Shown in pieces: positions 1-12,352 of a stretch of 57,625 bases of DNA. Positions within the stretch are counted from its first letter, which is position 1. Each line of letters opens with the position of its first letter. The DNA lies in contig MHDC01000038.1 of the NCBI GenBank assembly GCA_001803415.1, positions 1-57,625 on the forward strand, in the 5' to 3' direction. The notes below the pieces were generated by a model, which ran no database searches, was not told where the DNA came from, and saw only the letters and a program-made list of their open reading frames with translations. This DNA comes from Microgenomates group bacterium RBG_16_45_19 (GTDB lineage: Bacteria; Patescibacteriota; Microgenomatia; UBA1400; RBG-16-45-19). Position numbers and translations under genes: made by a program.

Positions 1-115
1 CCCACGCTGCCGGGATGAAAGTTATCATCTTTGAAACTTTTAATCATTACCCTGGTGCTGATTATTACTTTAACTCGTTTAAACAATTACTAGAAATCAT
101 TCGAGAAATAGATTC

Positions 116-1033
116 TTAAACTCCAACTGCCTTCTCTAAATACTCCTTTACCTGTCCTTCCCATTGTTTGATGCCCGAACCGATAAACACCACCTGTGAT
201 TTATCGGCCTTAAAGTTGGGTAGTGCCTGCCAGGTGATCCGGCCAAAGACGCCATTGACTAACTGCCACCCCTTCCCGGTTTTTAATATCCCTTTTATCC
301 GGTAAAAAGAGTTCGGTCGGCAGGCTTTAACCACCTGATCAATTAGTTCCACCCTGACTATTCCGGTCGTCTCCCACCCAAACGTCTCCACCGTTTCGTG
401 CTCATGGTGTTCGTGGCTGGTCAAAGCGTCTAACGCCGCCCACTTGTCTCGGGCGTTGGGCAGACCAAACAAAACCTGCGGCTTGACCACCCCACCAGCC
501 GTCTCGATTTTAACGGTATCCGGATTCAAATCGTTAATATCCTCTCTAACCTGATAGAGTTTATTTTCATCGACCAAGCCGGTCTTATTAAAAATGATCA
601 AATCGGTGTGTTTGGCTTGATCTCGGGCCACAAAACTTTTATCTTTGACCTTCACAAAATTCAGGCAATCGACCACCACAATCACGCCGTCTACATAGAC
701 TTTGGGATTTTTCTTGAGTTCCAAGATGATCGGGAAGGGTAAGGCGTTGCCCGAAGCTTCGATAATAATCCGTTCCGGCCGCACTTGATCAATCAGTTCG
801 TTAATGCCCGGATTCAGTTCCCCCACCAAGACACAACATAAACAGCCGTTAACCACTTCTTTAACCCGTAAATTGGCGTTGCGGGCTAATTGGGCGTCGA
901 CATTAACATCCCCGTACTCATTTTTAATCATGGCAAACTTAACCGGCTTTCTATATTGCTTCAAGGCGTTCAGGATAATCGTCGTCTTACCGCTGCCCAA
1001 GTACCCGCCAAAGATCGTCACCGGCGTTTGCAT
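116..1033 (-). CDS. CobW/COG0523-family GTPase (putative metal chaperone)
   Basis: Walker A GGYLGSGKTT near N-terminus and CLCC metal-binding motif (NGCLCCVLVG), typical of COG0523. Confidence 0.93.
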   Translation of the reverse strand: MQTPVTIFGGYLGSGKTTIILNALKQYRKPVKFAMIKNEYGDVNVDAQLARNANLRVKEVVNGCLCCVLVGELNPGINELIDQVRPERIIIEASGNALPFPIILELKKNPKVYVDGVIVVVDCLNFVKVKDKSFVARDQAKHTDLIIFNKTGLVDENKLYQVREDINDLNPDTVKIETAGGVVKPQVLFGLPNARDKWAALDALTSHEHHEHETVETFGWETTGIVRVELIDQVVKACRPNSFYRIKGILKTGKGWQLVNGVFGRITWQALPNFKADKSQVVFIGSGIKQWEGQVKEYLEKAVGV

Positions 1034-1072
1034 ACCTTGGTTATAGCATGGGGCTTGGTTATACTGGTAGCA

Positions 1073-1816
1073 ATGCCCGTCCTACTGGCAATTATTCTCG
1101 CCAACGTTCTGATCAGCGCCGGCTCACTCCTGGGGGTGGTCACTTTATCGATTAAGGCCGCCAAGCTCCAACAGGTTCTCTTATTATTAGTGGCCATGTC
1201 GGCCGGAGCCTTGGTGGGGTCGGCCTTTTTACACCTCTTGCCCGAAGCCATCGAGGCTGCTTCGGCTTTGCCGGTCTTGGGTACCGCCTTAATTGCCTTT
1301 ATCTTCTTTTATCTATTTGAAAACTTTTTCTATTGGCGCCACTGTCATCGTGGCCATTGCGATATTCATGCCTTTGGTTATTTGAATTTAGTTGGTGACG
1401 CTATGCATAATTTCTTGGACGGTCTAATTATTGCCGCTGCTTTTTTAACCACTCCGGCCTTGGGGGTGGCTACTACCCTAGCCGTAGCCCTCCACGAAAT
1501 CCCTCAGGAAATTGGTGATTTCAGCGTCCTGCTCTACTCCGGCTTCTCGCGCCAAAAAGCCATTCTGGCCAATGTCTTAGTGGCCATGACTGCCATTCTC
1601 GGCGGAATCATCGGCTACATGCTACATGATTCCGGTTTAAACCTGGAAGCGCTCCTAATTCCCTTAGCTGCCGGCGGTTTCTTGTATATCGCCACTGCTG
1701 ACCTCATGCCCGAAATCCACAAAGAAAAGAACCGGGCTAAGGCGCGCTTGGCCTTTATCATGTTTCTTTTGGGGATTGCCCTCATGGCCGGTCTCAAACT
1801 CATCGGCTGGGAATAA
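1073..1816 (+). CDS. ZIP-family zinc/metal transporter
   Basis: Multi-TM protein with HNFLDGLIIAAAF and HEIPQEIGDF motifs of ZIP transporters. Start moved from 890 to ATG 1073 because the longer ORF overlaps the divergent cobW gene. Confidence 0.9.
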   Translation: MPVLLAIILANVLISAGSLLGVVTLSIKAAKLQQVLLLLVAMSAGALVGSAFLHLLPEAIEAASALPVLGTALIAFIFFYLFENFFYWRHCHRGHCDIHAFGYLNLVGDAMHNFLDGLIIAAAFLTTPALGVATTLAVALHEIPQEIGDFSVLLYSGFSRQKAILANVLVAMTAILGGIIGYMLHDSGLNLEALLIPLAAGGFLYIATADLMPEIHKEKNRAKARLAFIMFLLGIALMAGLKLIGWE

Positions 1817-1828
1817 ATATTCTCCCTG

Positions 1829-1857
1829 TTGACAGACCAGGCTTCCCCTGATAAATT
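1829..1857 (+). promoter_or_regulatory. Candidate sigma70-type promoter upstream of rpoB
   Basis: TTGACA (1829-1834), 17 nt spacer, TAAATT (1852-1857), in the 237 bp gap before rpoB. Confidence 0.6.
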
Positions 1858-2053
1858 ACCGTTATCAAGCCTGATTATTCAAGGCGTGATTGTCCACGTC
1901 TTTTTTAGTAGTTGTATCCAAACTAGACTCAGTCACCAGCACCGGCGGTAATCCTCTTATTTCCCACCGCAAGTTGTCTGAACCCCCAAACCTACCTGCT
2001 CCAGCCAGATTAATGGGTGATGAACTGAGGCATATCGGTCTTCGCTTGTCACT

Positions 2054-5000
2054 ATGGCTAAAACTACCCGAGTATATTTAGGTAAAGCGAACCTGCCTCT
2101 CCCTAAGCTTGATCTGGTCGCAGTGCAGCAGAATTCTTACACTTGGTTCCTCACTCACGGTATTCGTGAAGCTTTTAACGAAATTAACCCGGTCGAAGAT
2201 TTTACCGGCAAGAATTGGTCGCTCGAATTTTTAGATTATGCCTTTGGTAACACCAAACACACTCCTTCCGTCGCTCGCAATAAAGGCGTCACCTACGATG
2301 TTCCCTTAAGAGTCAAAACTCGTTTGACTAATAAACAAACCGGCAAATCGGTCACCCAAGAGGTCTTTTTAGGTGATATTCCCCGAATGACCGAAAACGG
2401 GACCTTTATCATCAACGGCATCGAAAGAGCTGTAGTTAATCAAATCGTCCGTTCCCCGGGCGTTTTTTATTCCGGGGTGATTGATCGTTCTTCCGGTCGT
2501 TTACTCTATCAAGCCGAACTCCGGCCGATTCGGGGTTCTTGGTTGGAGTTCATGATCAGTAAGAACGACGTCATTTCGGTCAAGATAGATCGTCACCGTA
2601 AAATTGCCGCCACCACCCTGCTTCGGGCGGTCGGTTTGGATAGCGACGAAGCCTTAATTAACCAGTTTAAAGCCGCCAACACCGATCCGCAGCATGATTA
2701 TTTGGCGGCCACTTTAAGTAAAGACATCACTAAAACCCGGGCTGAAGCCTTAATGGATATCTATCAAAAGATGCGACCCGGTGAACCGGCGGTTCTAGAC
2801 AACGCCGAGGAATTTTTCCACGAACTGTTCTTTGATCCTCGTCGTTACGATCTCGGCAAAGTTGGCCGCTACAAGCTCAATCGCCGTTTAAGTCTAAACA
2901 TCACCAATGATCAGCCTAATCACGTTTTAACCTCAGAGGATATCATCGGCACTATTGACTATCTCATTAACCTCCAAAATCAACGCGGTCGGGTGGACGA
3001 CATCGATCACTTGTCCAACCGCCGGGTGCGTTCCGTCGGTGAGTTGGTCAACGTTTCCGCCTTCCGCATTGGTTTATTACGCTTAGAACGATCGATTCGG
3101 GAGAAAATGTCCTTAACCAAAACTGACGAAGACATTAAACCCAACCAACTGGTTAATGCCCGGCCGGTCATCGCCACTATTTCCGAATTTTTCCGGCGTA
3201 ACCGTCTTTCCACTATCTTGGACCAAACCAATCCCCTCTCGGAAATTGATAACTTAAGACGCCTGTCGGTCATGGGTTCCGGCGGTGTCACTCGCGAGCG
3301 AGCTTCCTTCTCCATGCGCGACATCAACGCCTCCCAGTATTCCCGGATTTGTCCGGTCCGTTCTCCCGAAGGTCCCAACATTGGCTTGGTCACCTATCTT
3401 TCCCTTTACACTCGGGTCAACGAGTTTGGTTTTTTGGAAGCTCCCTACCGTAAAGTCCAGTCAGTTGTCCGCGGCGGTAAAACCAAAATGCAGGTGACCA
3501 ATGACATTGTCTATTTTGCCGCCGATGAAGAAGCTGAGCATTACATTACCCAAGCCGAAGTCGATATCGATGACCGGGGTTTCATTAAAGAACCGTGGGT
3601 TCCTGTCCGTTACAATGGTGAGTTTATGGAAGCACCGGTGGAGCAGGTGGAATATATCGATATTGCCACCCGCCAAGTGTTTGGTACCGCCGCCTCCCTC
3701 ATCCCCTTCATCAGTCACGACGAGGCTAACCGGGCGCTCATGGGTACGCACATGCAATGTCAGGCCGTCCCCTTAGTTAAACCCGAAAGTCCGATTATTG
3801 GTACCGGGATGGAAGCAGCTATCGTTGCCGCTCTCCATCATGCCGTCCGGGCTCGCCACGCCGGTACCATTGAGTATGTTGACGCTACCAAGATCGTGAT
3901 CAAACTGACCGAGCCGATCAAAGATTTAAGCGTCATCCCCGAAGCTGAATTTATCCAACTCACCGCCGATCGGGAAACCTACCTTTTGAAAAAATTTATG
4001 CGTTCGGCTCAGTCGACGGCTTATTCCCAACGTCCTCTGGTTTCCATCGGCGATCGGGTGACCCAAGATCAAGTCATCATTGACGGACCGGCCTGTGACC
4101 ACGGCGAATTGGCTTTAGGCAGCAATCTGGTGATTGCTTACACCTCCTTTGATGGCTTAGGTTACGAAGACGCTATCATTATTTCCGATCGTCTCGTCAA
4201 AGAAGATACCTTAACCTCCATTCATATTAATGAATACGATGCGGTGGTGATGGACACCAAGTTGGGTCCTGAAGAATTAACCCGGGACATTCCCAACGTC
4301 GGTGAAACCGATCTCCGCAATTTGGGTGACGACGGCATCGTGGTTTTGGGCTCGGTGGTTGGTCCCAACGATATTTTAGTCGGTAAGATTGCTCCTAAAG
4401 GTGAAACCGAGTTAACCGCCGAAGAACGGCTGCTTCGCGCTATTTTTGGCGAAAAAGCCCGCGAAGTTCGGGATACTTCTTTAAGAATGCCCCACGGCGA
4501 ATCGGGCACTATCATCGACGTTAAAGTTTTAGACCGGGAGGAAGGCGACGAGCTGGACCCGGGGGCGATCAAAAAGGTCGTGGTCAGAGTGGCACAAATG
4601 CGCAAAGTGACTGTCGGTGATAAATTGGCCGGTCGTCATGGCAACAAGGGGGTTATCTCCCAAATCATCCCCCAAGCCGACATGCCTCACTTGGAAGACG
4701 GCACGCCGGTGGACATTATCATTTCGCCGCTCTCGGTTTTAGCCCGGATGAATTTAGGCCAACTCTTGGAAGCTCATTTTGGCTGGGCGGCCAAAAAATT
4801 GGGCTATCAGGTCAGCCTACCCGTCTTTGAGGAAATCCCCGAAGCTCACATTCAAGCCGAGCTGGCCAAAGCCGGTTTACCGGTCGACGGCAAAGCTCAA
4901 CTTTATGACGGCCGTAGCGGTGAAGCTTATCAGGAAAAGACGGTGGTCGGTATTGGCTACATGCTCAAACTCATCCACATGGTTGAGGATAAAACCCACG

Positions 5001-5449
5001 CCCGCTCCACCGGACCCTATTCTTTAGTTACCCAACAGCCTCTGGGTGGCAAAGCTCAAATGGGTGGCCAGCGCTTGGGTGAAATGGAAGTTTGGGCTTT
5101 ACAAGCTCATAAAGCGGCTCACACTCTCCAGGAAATGTTAACCATTAAATCTGATGATGTGGTTGGCCGCGCCCGAGCCTTTGAAGCCATTGTCGAGGGT
5201 CAAGACATTCCCGAAGCCACCGTCCCCGAATCGTTTAAGGTTTTAGTCAAAGAATTGAATTCCTTAGCTTTAGATGTGGTGCCTTTGGAACAAACCGAAG
5301 TTGTCGTCGATGAACCGGTGGCCGAGGCCGACGCTGCCGTCGCTGGCACTATCACCGACGACCAAGGTGTGGTCGTGGCTGAAACGGAAGACTCACCGCC
5401 TGATGCCCCCGAACCACCCGCTCCACCCTTAGAAACAGGAGAAGCTTAA
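2054..5449 (+). CDS. rpoB: DNA-directed RNA polymerase subunit beta
   Basis: 1131 aa with canonical RpoB motifs ([72 protein letters not shown]). Confidence 0.99.
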   Translation: MAKTTRVYLGKANLPLPKLDLVAVQQNSYTWFLTHGIREAFNEINPVEDFTGKNWSLEFLDYAFGNTKHTPSVARNKGVTYDVPLRVKTRLTNKQTGKSVTQEVFLGDIPRMTENGTFIINGIERAVVNQIVRSPGVFYSGVIDRSSGRLLYQAELRPIRGSWLEFMISKNDVISVKIDRHRKIAATTLLRAVGLDSDEALINQFKAANTDPQHDYLAATLSKDITKTRAEALMDIYQKMRPGEPAVLDNAEEFFHELFFDPRRYDLGKVGRYKLNRRLSLNITNDQPNHVLTSEDIIGTIDYLINLQNQRGRVDDIDHLSNRRVRSVGELVNVSAFRIGLLRLERSIREKMSLTKTDEDIKPNQLVNARPVIATISEFFRRNRLSTILDQTNPLSEIDNLRRLSVMGSGGVTRERASFSMRDINASQYSRICPVRSPEGPNIGLVTYLSLYTRVNEFGFLEAPYRKVQSVVRGGKTKMQVTNDIVYFAADEEAEHYITQAEVDIDDRGFIKEPWVPVRYNGEFMEAPVEQVEYIDIATRQVFGTAASLIPFISHDEANRALMGTHMQCQAVPLVKPESPIIGTGMEAAIVAALHHAVRARHAGTIEYVDATKIVIKLTEPIKDLSVIPEAEFIQLTADRETYLLKKFMRSAQSTAYSQRPLVSIGDRVTQDQVIIDGPACDHGELALGSNLVIAYTSFDGLGYEDAIIISDRLVKEDTLTSIHINEYDAVVMDTKLGPEELTRDIPNVGETDLRNLGDDGIVVLGSVVGPNDILVGKIAPKGETELTAEERLLRAIFGEKAREVRDTSLRMPHGESGTIIDVKVLDREEGDELDPGAIKKVVVRVAQMRKVTVGDKLAGRHGNKGVISQIIPQADMPHLEDGTPVDIIISPLSVLARMNLGQLLEAHFGWAAKKLGYQVSLPVFEEIPEAHIQAELAKAGLPVDGKAQLYDGRSGEAYQEKTVVGIGYMLKLIHMVEDKTHARSTGPYSLVTQQPLGGKAQMGGQRLGEMEVWALQAHKAAHTLQEMLTIKSDDVVGRARAFEAIVEGQDIPEATVPESFKVLVKELNSLALDVVPLEQTEVVVDEPVAEADAAVAGTITDDQGVVVAETEDSPPDAPEPPAPPLETGEA

Positions 5450-5456
5450 ACCCTAT

Positions 5457-8400
5457 ATGAAAAATATTGTCGACTTTCAAGGTCTCCAAATCCGTCTGGC
5501 TTCGCCTGACACTATCAAAAGTTGGTCTCACGGCGAGGTCATCAAACCGGAAACCATCAATTACCGGACCTTAAAACCCGAAAAAGACGGCCTCTTTTGT
5601 GAGCGTATTTTTGGCCCGACTAAGGACTGGGAATGTTATTGCGGTAAGTACAAACGGATTCGTTATCGGGGCATTATTTGTGATAAATGCGGGGTCGAAG
5701 TCACACTCTCTCGAGTGCGGCGCGAGCGCATGGGTCACATTCAACTGGCTTGTCCGGTAGTCCACGTCTGGTTCTTTAAAGGTGCCCCCTCCAAGCTGTC
5801 CCTCCTCTTAGATATTTCCCCCCGCAATCTCTCCTCGATCATTTATTTTTCTCAGTACGTCGTTCTTAATGTCGATCTGGACCAAAGGCTTAAAGTCATC
5901 GAACAATTAGATCTGGACCTGGAAGCCAAAAAACAAGAACTCACCAAGGAAGCTAAAATCAGTCTGGAAAAAGAAAAAGCTGAGCTTAAAAGTCATCTGG
6001 CCGCCATTAAAACCGAATTGAAAAATAAAGAGCAGCAGGACTTAAAAACTGAAGAAGCCAGAATCAAAAGCAAACAACGGCTCAAGCACCTCAAGGATAA
6101 CCTGGATCATCAAATCCAAAACGCCGAAGACATCTACAAAACCATCAAAGATATGGTCAAGCGGCTGGAAGTCCGTTCGGTCATCAGTGAAGATGAATAT
6201 TTAAAGCTGGTCGATTATCACGCCGCCGATCACATCACCGTTGGCATGGGCGCCGAAGCTTTGGTACAACTGGTCAAACAGATTGACATTGAAAGCCTGG
6301 CTAGCGAACTCCGGGAAGAATCCAAGAAAGGCCAAGGGGCTAAACGGATCAAGGCCAGCAAAAGACTGCGGGTGGTTGAAGGTATGAAAACCGCCCACAT
6401 CGATCCTGCTTGGATGATTTTATCGGTCTTACCGGTCATCCCGCCGGACTTAAGGCCGATGGTCCAATTATCCGGTGGGCGGTTTGCCAGTTCCGACCTG
6501 AACGATTTATACCGCCGGGTTATCAACCGCAACAATCGCTTAAAACACCTCATCGATCTTGGCGCTCCGGAAATTATTTTGCGCAACGAAAAACGGATGC
6601 TTCAGGAAGCCGTCGATGCCTTAATCGATTCCAGCCAACAGAAAGAGACGGCTGCCCGGCGTAACCGCAAACAACTCCGCTCCCTCTCGGAAATGTTAAG
6701 GGGTAAACAAGGCCGCTTTCGTCAGAACCTCCTCGGTAAAAGAGTCGACTACTCCGGTCGATCGGTCATTGTCGTTGGCCCCGAACTCCAACTGACCCAA
6801 TGCGGTTTACCCAAAGATATGGCTTTGGAAATGTTCCGGCCTTATGTCTTGCGCGAATTAATCAAATCGGGTATTGCCCCCAACGTCAAATCGGCCAAGA
6901 ATGCTTTAGTCCGCCGCGTCCCCGAAGTTTACGACATTCTTGAAGAGATCATTGCCCATCATCCGGTACTCCTCAACCGTGCCCCCACCCTGCATAAACT
7001 CGGTATTCAGGCTTTCTATCCGGTTTTAGTCGAAGGTAATGCCATTCGCATTCACCCTTGTGTCTGTGCCGGTTATAACGCTGACTTTGACGGCGACCAA
7101 ATGGCCGTGCATGTCCCTTTGTCCAACGCCGCCCAAAGCGAGGCCGCCTCTTTGATGATGCCCGACTCCAATCTCCTCAAACCGGCCGACGGCTCTCCCA
7201 TCACTGTACCCAACAAAGAAATGGTTATGGGTTGTTATTACCTGACTATGTTCTCGCCCCATCTTGAACCCCACCCCACCATCTTTAGCTCTCCCGAAGA
7301 AGCCGAGTTTGCTTACCAATCTCGTTTAATCGCTTTAACTCAACCCATCTCGGTCCGCTTACTTCTTCCTGGCGGTAAAACTCAGATCCTGGTCACTAGC
7401 GTCGGCCGTATCCGTTTTAATCAGGTTTTACCTGAAGAACTGCGTTACCTCAACGAACCCATTAATGCCGGTTCGGTCAAGCAGTTGATTCGGAAAGCCA
7501 TCAAACTTTATGACCGGGAACGCATTGTTAAATTGATCGATCAGCTCAAAGACTTAGGTTTTCAAGCGGCCACTCAATCCGGTCTGTCCGTTTCGGTCGC
7601 GGATAACGTCATGATTAATACCAAACCGGCTTTGATTGAAGCCGCCAATAAGCGTGCCGAAACTGTCCAAGACAATTTCAAAATGGGCTTAATCACGGCC
7701 GAAGAAAAACGCCGTCTGACCCAAGAAATTTGGATGGAGACCACTGATGAAATTGCCGACCAAACTTGGAATATCTTTACCCCCGACAATGCCGTCAAAA
7801 TTATTATTGATTCCGGCGGTACCCGGGCTTCCAAAGACCAAGTCAAACAATTAGCCGCCATGCGCGGTCTGGTCGTCGATCCTTTAGGCAAAATTGTCGA
7901 ACTGCCAACTAAATCCAACTTTCGTGAAGGCTTGTCCGTATTTGAATATGTCACCTCCAGCCGTGGTTCCCGTAAAGGTTTAACCGATTCTGCTCTTAAA
8001 ACTGCCGACGCCGGTTACCTCACCCGGCGCTTGGTTGATGTCGCTCATGACGCCATTATTCGTGAACTCGATTGTGGCACCAAAGACCACCTGATTATCT
8101 CCGTTCAGGGCAAACGCGGTCCGACCTTTAGTCGTCGTCTCACTGGTCGGCTGGTCGCCCAAAAAGTCATCGACCCCAAAACTAAGAAAGTTCTGGCCGC
8201 CGTCGGTGACCTGCTCGATGAGGAATTGGTCGAAGTCTTAGAAGCCAAAAAAGTCTCTCAGGTGGCCGTCTTTTCCCCTTTAACTTGTCAGGCTCGTTAT
8301 GGTTTATGCGCCAAATGCTACGGTCGCGATTTCTCGACCAAAGAATTAGTCAGTTTAGGCACTCCGGTCGGGGTCATCGCCGCCCAGAGTATCGGTGAAC

Positions 8401-9173
8401 CGGGTACTCAATTGACCATGCGGGTCAAGCATGCCGGTGGCATTGTTGGTTTAGATGTGACTCAGGGGTTGCCCCGGGTAGAAGAATTATTCGAAACCCG
8501 GATTCCCAAAAATGTCGCTCCCCTAAGTGATTTTGCCGGTAAATTGATCGTTAACGAAAAACCGGACGGCTACGTCATTACCTTAAACTCCACCAAGAAA
8601 CCGATTAAAACCAAAACTTATACTATTCCCTTAACCAGTCTCTTAAAAGTGACCGATGGCGACCTGGTCGGTGCCGGCACTCAATTGTCGGCTGGGTCTT
8701 TGGATATCAAAGACATCCTCGAAATTAAGGGTCTCTTAGCCGCCCAAGAATATCTGCTCGCCGAAATTCAAGCGGTTTATGAATCCCAAGGTATTCCGAT
8801 TAATGACCGCCATTTCGAAGTCATTATTCGCCGCATGAGTGATAAAGTGGTGGTCGAGCAGTCGGGTGATACTACCCTTCTACCCGGTGAAATCGTCGAG
8901 CGGGCTTTCTTTAATCAAGCCAATGAACGGGTCATTGCCGAAGGGGGTGAACCGGCCACGGCTCAAGTCATTATTCTAGGTATTTCCACCGCCAGTCTGC
9001 ACACTCATTCTTGGCTCTCGGCCTCCTCTTTCCAGGAAACTACCAATGTTTTAACCGACGCTTCCATCCAAGGCAAAGAGGATTATTTATTGGGCCTAAA
9101 GGAAAATGTCATTATCGGGCGCTTGATTCCCACTTCTTCTGAGCGCGCCGTCATTAGTCATCTTTACTCTTGA
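5457..9173 (+). CDS. rpoC: DNA-directed RNA polymerase subunit beta'
   Basis: 1238 aa, [16 protein letters not shown] catalytic motif, N-terminal zinc site [36 protein letters not shown]. Confidence 0.99.
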   Translation: MKNIVDFQGLQIRLASPDTIKSWSHGEVIKPETINYRTLKPEKDGLFCERIFGPTKDWECYCGKYKRIRYRGIICDKCGVEVTLSRVRRERMGHIQLACPVVHVWFFKGAPSKLSLLLDISPRNLSSIIYFSQYVVLNVDLDQRLKVIEQLDLDLEAKKQELTKEAKISLEKEKAELKSHLAAIKTELKNKEQQDLKTEEARIKSKQRLKHLKDNLDHQIQNAEDIYKTIKDMVKRLEVRSVISEDEYLKLVDYHAADHITVGMGAEALVQLVKQIDIESLASELREESKKGQGAKRIKASKRLRVVEGMKTAHIDPAWMILSVLPVIPPDLRPMVQLSGGRFASSDLNDLYRRVINRNNRLKHLIDLGAPEIILRNEKRMLQEAVDALIDSSQQKETAARRNRKQLRSLSEMLRGKQGRFRQNLLGKRVDYSGRSVIVVGPELQLTQCGLPKDMALEMFRPYVLRELIKSGIAPNVKSAKNALVRRVPEVYDILEEIIAHHPVLLNRAPTLHKLGIQAFYPVLVEGNAIRIHPCVCAGYNADFDGDQMAVHVPLSNAAQSEAASLMMPDSNLLKPADGSPITVPNKEMVMGCYYLTMFSPHLEPHPTIFSSPEEAEFAYQSRLIALTQPISVRLLLPGGKTQILVTSVGRIRFNQVLPEELRYLNEPINAGSVKQLIRKAIKLYDRERIVKLIDQLKDLGFQAATQSGLSVSVADNVMINTKPALIEAANKRAETVQDNFKMGLITAEEKRRLTQEIWMETTDEIADQTWNIFTPDNAVKIIIDSGGTRASKDQVKQLAAMRGLVVDPLGKIVELPTKSNFREGLSVFEYVTSSRGSRKGLTDSALKTADAGYLTRRLVDVAHDAIIRELDCGTKDHLIISVQGKRGPTFSRRLTGRLVAQKVIDPKTKKVLAAVGDLLDEELVEVLEAKKVSQVAVFSPLTCQARYGLCAKCYGRDFSTKELVSLGTPVGVIAAQSIGEPGTQLTMRVKHAGGIVGLDVTQGLPRVEELFETRIPKNVAPLSDFAGKLIVNEKPDGYVITLNSTKKPIKTKTYTIPLTSLLKVTDGDLVGAGTQLSAGSLDIKDILEIKGLLAAQEYLLAEIQAVYESQGIPINDRHFEVIIRRMSDKVVVEQSGDTTLLPGEIVERAFFNQANERVIAEGGEPATAQVIILGISTASLHTHSWLSASSFQETTNVLTDASIQGKEDYLLGLKENVIIGRLIPTSSERAVISHLYS

Positions 9174-9197
9174 CATCAAGACCGGGCCGATTAAGAT
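9170..9197 (+). promoter_or_regulatory. Candidate promoter for rpsL-rpsG overlapping the rpoC stop codon
   Basis: TTGACA (9170-9175), 16 nt spacer, TAAGAT (9192-9197). Confidence 0.4.
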
Positions 9198-9222
9198 AAG
9201 GAAGTTAGAAAAGGTAAATATT

Positions 9223-9663
9223 ATGCCTACCATTAATCAGTTGATTCGTAAAGGCCGTCGCCATAAGCTTAAACCTCTTAAAGCCGCTGCTTTGCGCAAA
9301 AGCTACAGTGCCAAAGATCAACGGGTCACCACCCTTTTCAACCCGCAGAAACGCGGTGTCTGTACTATTGTCAAAACCATGGCTCCCAAAAAGCCCAATT
9401 CGGCGCTGCGTAAAGTCGCCCGGGTTCGGCTGTCCAACCGCCAAGAAATTACCGCCTATATTCAGGGTGAAGGTCATAATTTAGCCGAACACTCCATTGT
9501 TTTGGTCCGCGGTGGCCGGGTTAAAGATTTACCCGGTGTAAAATATCATATTATCCGCGGCAAATATGATTGTGCCGGGGTGGCTGACCGCCGCTCCAGC
9601 CGGAGTAAATATGGCGTTCGTCGGGTCCCGGCTCTAGCTGCTGCTGCTCCCACCACCACCTAA
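9223..9663 (+). CDS. rpsL: 30S ribosomal protein uS12
   Basis: [11 protein letters not shown] start, [36 protein letters not shown]. Confidence 0.98.
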   Translation: MPTINQLIRKGRRHKLKPLKAAALRKSYSAKDQRVTTLFNPQKRGVCTIVKTMAPKKPNSALRKVARVRLSNRQEITAYIQGEGHNLAEHSIVLVRGGRVKDLPGVKYHIIRGKYDCAGVADRRSSRSKYGVRRVPALAAAAPTTT

Positions 9664-9680
9664 AATAATTTAAAATTTAT

Positions 9681-10163
9681 TTGTATATGCGTGCCAAAAC
9701 CGCCAAAATCCGTCCCGCCCGTGCTGATCCCCTCTACCAATCGGTCGAATTAAACCAATTGGTTAATCGGGTCATGTTTGACGGCAAGAAATCGGTCGCT
9801 TTAAAACAAGTCTACCAGGCGTTAACTATCATTAAAGAGTCTGGCCAAACTGACCCCTTAGCCGTTTTTAATCAAGCCATCGCCAATATCATCCCCAAAA
9901 TGGAAGTTCGGTCCCGTCGGGTCGGCGGCGCTGCCTACCAAGTCCCCATGCCCGTTCGGCCTCGCCGAGCTTTTGCGTTAGCGGTTCGGTGGTTGGTCAT
10001 CGAAGCCCGCAAACGCTCTAGTGCCGAATACCACACTTTTGCCGCTAAACTAGCTGCCGAACTACTCGACGCTGTTAAAAACGAGGGTGGCTCCGTCCAG
10101 AAAAAACTGACCACTCATAAAATGGCTGAAGCCAACAAAGCTTTTGCTCACTTTCGCTGGTAA
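9681..10163 (+). CDS. rpsG: 30S ribosomal protein uS7
   Basis: Family sequence [30 protein letters not shown]; position after rpsL. Start could be 9687. Confidence 0.97.
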   Translation: MYMRAKTAKIRPARADPLYQSVELNQLVNRVMFDGKKSVALKQVYQALTIIKESGQTDPLAVFNQAIANIIPKMEVRSRRVGGAAYQVPMPVRPRRAFALAVRWLVIEARKRSSAEYHTFAAKLAAELLDAVKNEGGSVQKKLTTHKMAEANKAFAHFRW

Positions 10164-10183
10164 TTTCCCCAATCATAACCTCT

Positions 10184-12352
10184 ATGGCTCAGCCTCACGC
10201 TCAACCCCAAACCGTGCCCTTGGACCGGATTCGCAATATCGGGATTATCGCTCATATTGATGCCGGTAAAACCACCACCACCGAACGTATTCTTTATTAC
10301 ACCGGCAAGACTTACAAGATCGGTGACATTGATGAGGGCAGCACCCAAATGGACTGGATGGATCAGGAGCGGGAACGGGGGATTACTATCGTCTCGGCCG
10401 CCACTACCACTTTTTGGATCCCGGTCTTTGACACCGCTGTTGCCAAAGCTCCCTACCGCCTGAATATCATTGACACTCCCGGTCACGTCGATTTTACCGC
10501 CGAAGTGGAACGCTCCCTCAGAGTCCTTGACGGCGGCATCACCGTCCTCGACGCTAACGAAGGGGTGCAATCGCAATCGGAAACGGTTTGGCGCCAAGCT
10601 GACAAATACCACATCCCGCGTCTCTGCTTTGTCAATAAAATGGATAAAATCGGGGCCGACTTTCTCATGGTCGTCAATGATATTAAGACCAAACTAGCCG
10701 TCAAACCGGCCATTATGACTTTGCCTATCGGCAAGGAAGCCACCTTTACCGGTGTGGTTCAGCTCTTGGAACGCCAGGCGGTGGTTTGGACCGGTGACGC
10801 CACTGGCGCCAAATACCAAATTGAGGCCATCCCGGCCGACATGACCGAAGCCGTCGACCACTATCGGCATCAGCTGGTCGAACAAATTGCCGAAACCGAC
10901 GAAGCCCTGTTAGAAAAATACGTCAATAACCAAGAAATTAGCCTACATGAGTTAAAAGCAGCTTTGAGGCGAGCGGTCATTGCCTATCAATTGGTGCCCA
11001 TCTTTTGTGGTTCCTCTTTACGCAATAAAGGTGTCCAACTCCTCTTGGATGCCGTAGTCGAATATTTACCCAGCCCCATGGACATTAAGTCGATCAAAGG
11101 CCTCAATCCCAAAACCAACCAAGAGGAAACCCGGGACTTGGTGCCTGAAGCTCCTTTTGCCGCGCTGGCTTTTAAGATTCAAACCGATTCTCATGTTGGT
11201 CGTTTGACCTATGCCCGCATTTACTCGGGTACGGTTAGATCCGGTAGTTACGTGGTTAACGCTAATACCGGCACCAAAGAGCGACTCGGTCGGCTGCTCT
11301 TAATGCACGCCAATCAGCGGGAAGAAATTAATCTCGCCCAAGCCGGTGAAATTGTGGCCATTGTTGGCCTCAAAGACACCCGCACCGGTCATACCTTAAC
11401 CGACGAAACTCACCCGATTACTTTTGAAGGTATCGTTTTTACCGAACCGGTGATTTCTTTAGCCATCGAACCGAAAACTAAAGCCGACCAAGAAAAAATG
11501 GGTATGGCTTTAAACAAACTGGCTGAGGAGGATCCCACCTTTAAAGTTCGGGTTGACCATGAAACCGGCCAAACCATCATTGCCGGCATGGGTGAACTCC
11601 ACCTGGAGATCATTACCGATCGGATGAAGCGCGAGTTTAGCGTCGCCGCCAACGTCGGTTCACCTCAGGTAGCTTATAAAGAAACCATCACCAAAACCGC
11701 CCAAGCAGAAGGCAAGTTTATTCGTCAATCCGGTGGTCGGGGACAATATGGTCATTGTTTCCTGCGCCTTGAACCTAAAAATCGCGGTGAAGGTTTCGAA
11801 TTTAAAAACGAAATCACCGGCGGGGCTATCCCCCGTGAGTTTATTCCGGCTATCGAAAAAGGGGTTAAGGAAGCCATGGAAAACGGGGTTTTGGCTGGCT
11901 ATCCTCTGGTGGATATGACTGTCGCCGTCTACGATGGCACTTTCCATGAAGTCGATTCTTCCGAAAATGCTTTTAAAATTGCCGGTTCGATCGCCCTTCA
12001 GTCCGGCGTTAAACAAGCTGGCTTGATCCTCCTCGAACCTATCATGAAAGTGGAAGTCACCACCCCCGAAGATTTTATGGGTGAGGTCATTGGTGATCTA
12101 TCCAGTCGCCGGGCTCAAATTTTAGGCACTGACAATCGCGGTAATACCCGAATAATTACTGCCTTGGTCCCCTTGGCAGAGATTTCCAGGTATGCTACAA
12201 TACTCCGCAGTATTACCCAGGGTAGGGCAGGGTATTACATGGAACCAAGTCATTATGACCAAGTCCCTACTCAAATAGCCCAAGATATTATTATCAAATC
12301 CGGAAAGGAGCCGCATGGCAGCCACTTACCAACGCACCAAACCACACATTAA
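10184..12352 (+). CDS. fusA: Elongation factor G
   Basis: [56 protein letters not shown]. 3' end overlaps tuf by 38 nt. Confidence 0.98.
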   Translation: MAQPHAQPQTVPLDRIRNIGIIAHIDAGKTTTTERILYYTGKTYKIGDIDEGSTQMDWMDQERERGITIVSAATTTFWIPVFDTAVAKAPYRLNIIDTPGHVDFTAEVERSLRVLDGGITVLDANEGVQSQSETVWRQADKYHIPRLCFVNKMDKIGADFLMVVNDIKTKLAVKPAIMTLPIGKEATFTGVVQLLERQAVVWTGDATGAKYQIEAIPADMTEAVDHYRHQLVEQIAETDEALLEKYVNNQEISLHELKAALRRAVIAYQLVPIFCGSSLRNKGVQLLLDAVVEYLPSPMDIKSIKGLNPKTNQEETRDLVPEAPFAALAFKIQTDSHVGRLTYARIYSGTVRSGSYVVNANTGTKERLGRLLLMHANQREEINLAQAGEIVAIVGLKDTRTGHTLTDETHPITFEGIVFTEPVISLAIEPKTKADQEKMGMALNKLAEEDPTFKVRVDHETGQTIIAGMGELHLEIITDRMKREFSVAANVGSPQVAYKETITKTAQAEGKFIRQSGGRGQYGHCFLRLEPKNRGEGFEFKNEITGGAIPREFIPAIEKGVKEAMENGVLAGYPLVDMTVAVYDGTFHEVDSSENAFKIAGSIALQSGVKQAGLILLEPIMKVEVTTPEDFMGEVIGDLSSRRAQILGTDNRGNTRIITALVPLAEISRYATILRSITQGRAGYYMEPSHYDQVPTQIAQDIIIKSGKEPHGSHLPTHQTTH

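Noticed and set aside
890-1072. N-terminal extension of the ZIP ORF
   Set aside because: Overlaps the divergent cobW coding sequence; ATG 1073 starts a normal first TM and has a nearby -10 element.
4222-4605. Antisense ORF (127 aa) inside rpoB, and similar antisense or shifted ORFs throughout the rpo and ribosomal genes
   Set aside because: Fully contained in strongly conserved genes; no family resemblance; expected from codon bias.
9171-9173. Alternative genetic code 25 (UGA = Gly), as in Gracilibacteria/SR1
   Set aside because: TGA ends rpoC and other genes at the expected C-termini, and no in-frame TGA was seen in core genes; code 11 fits.
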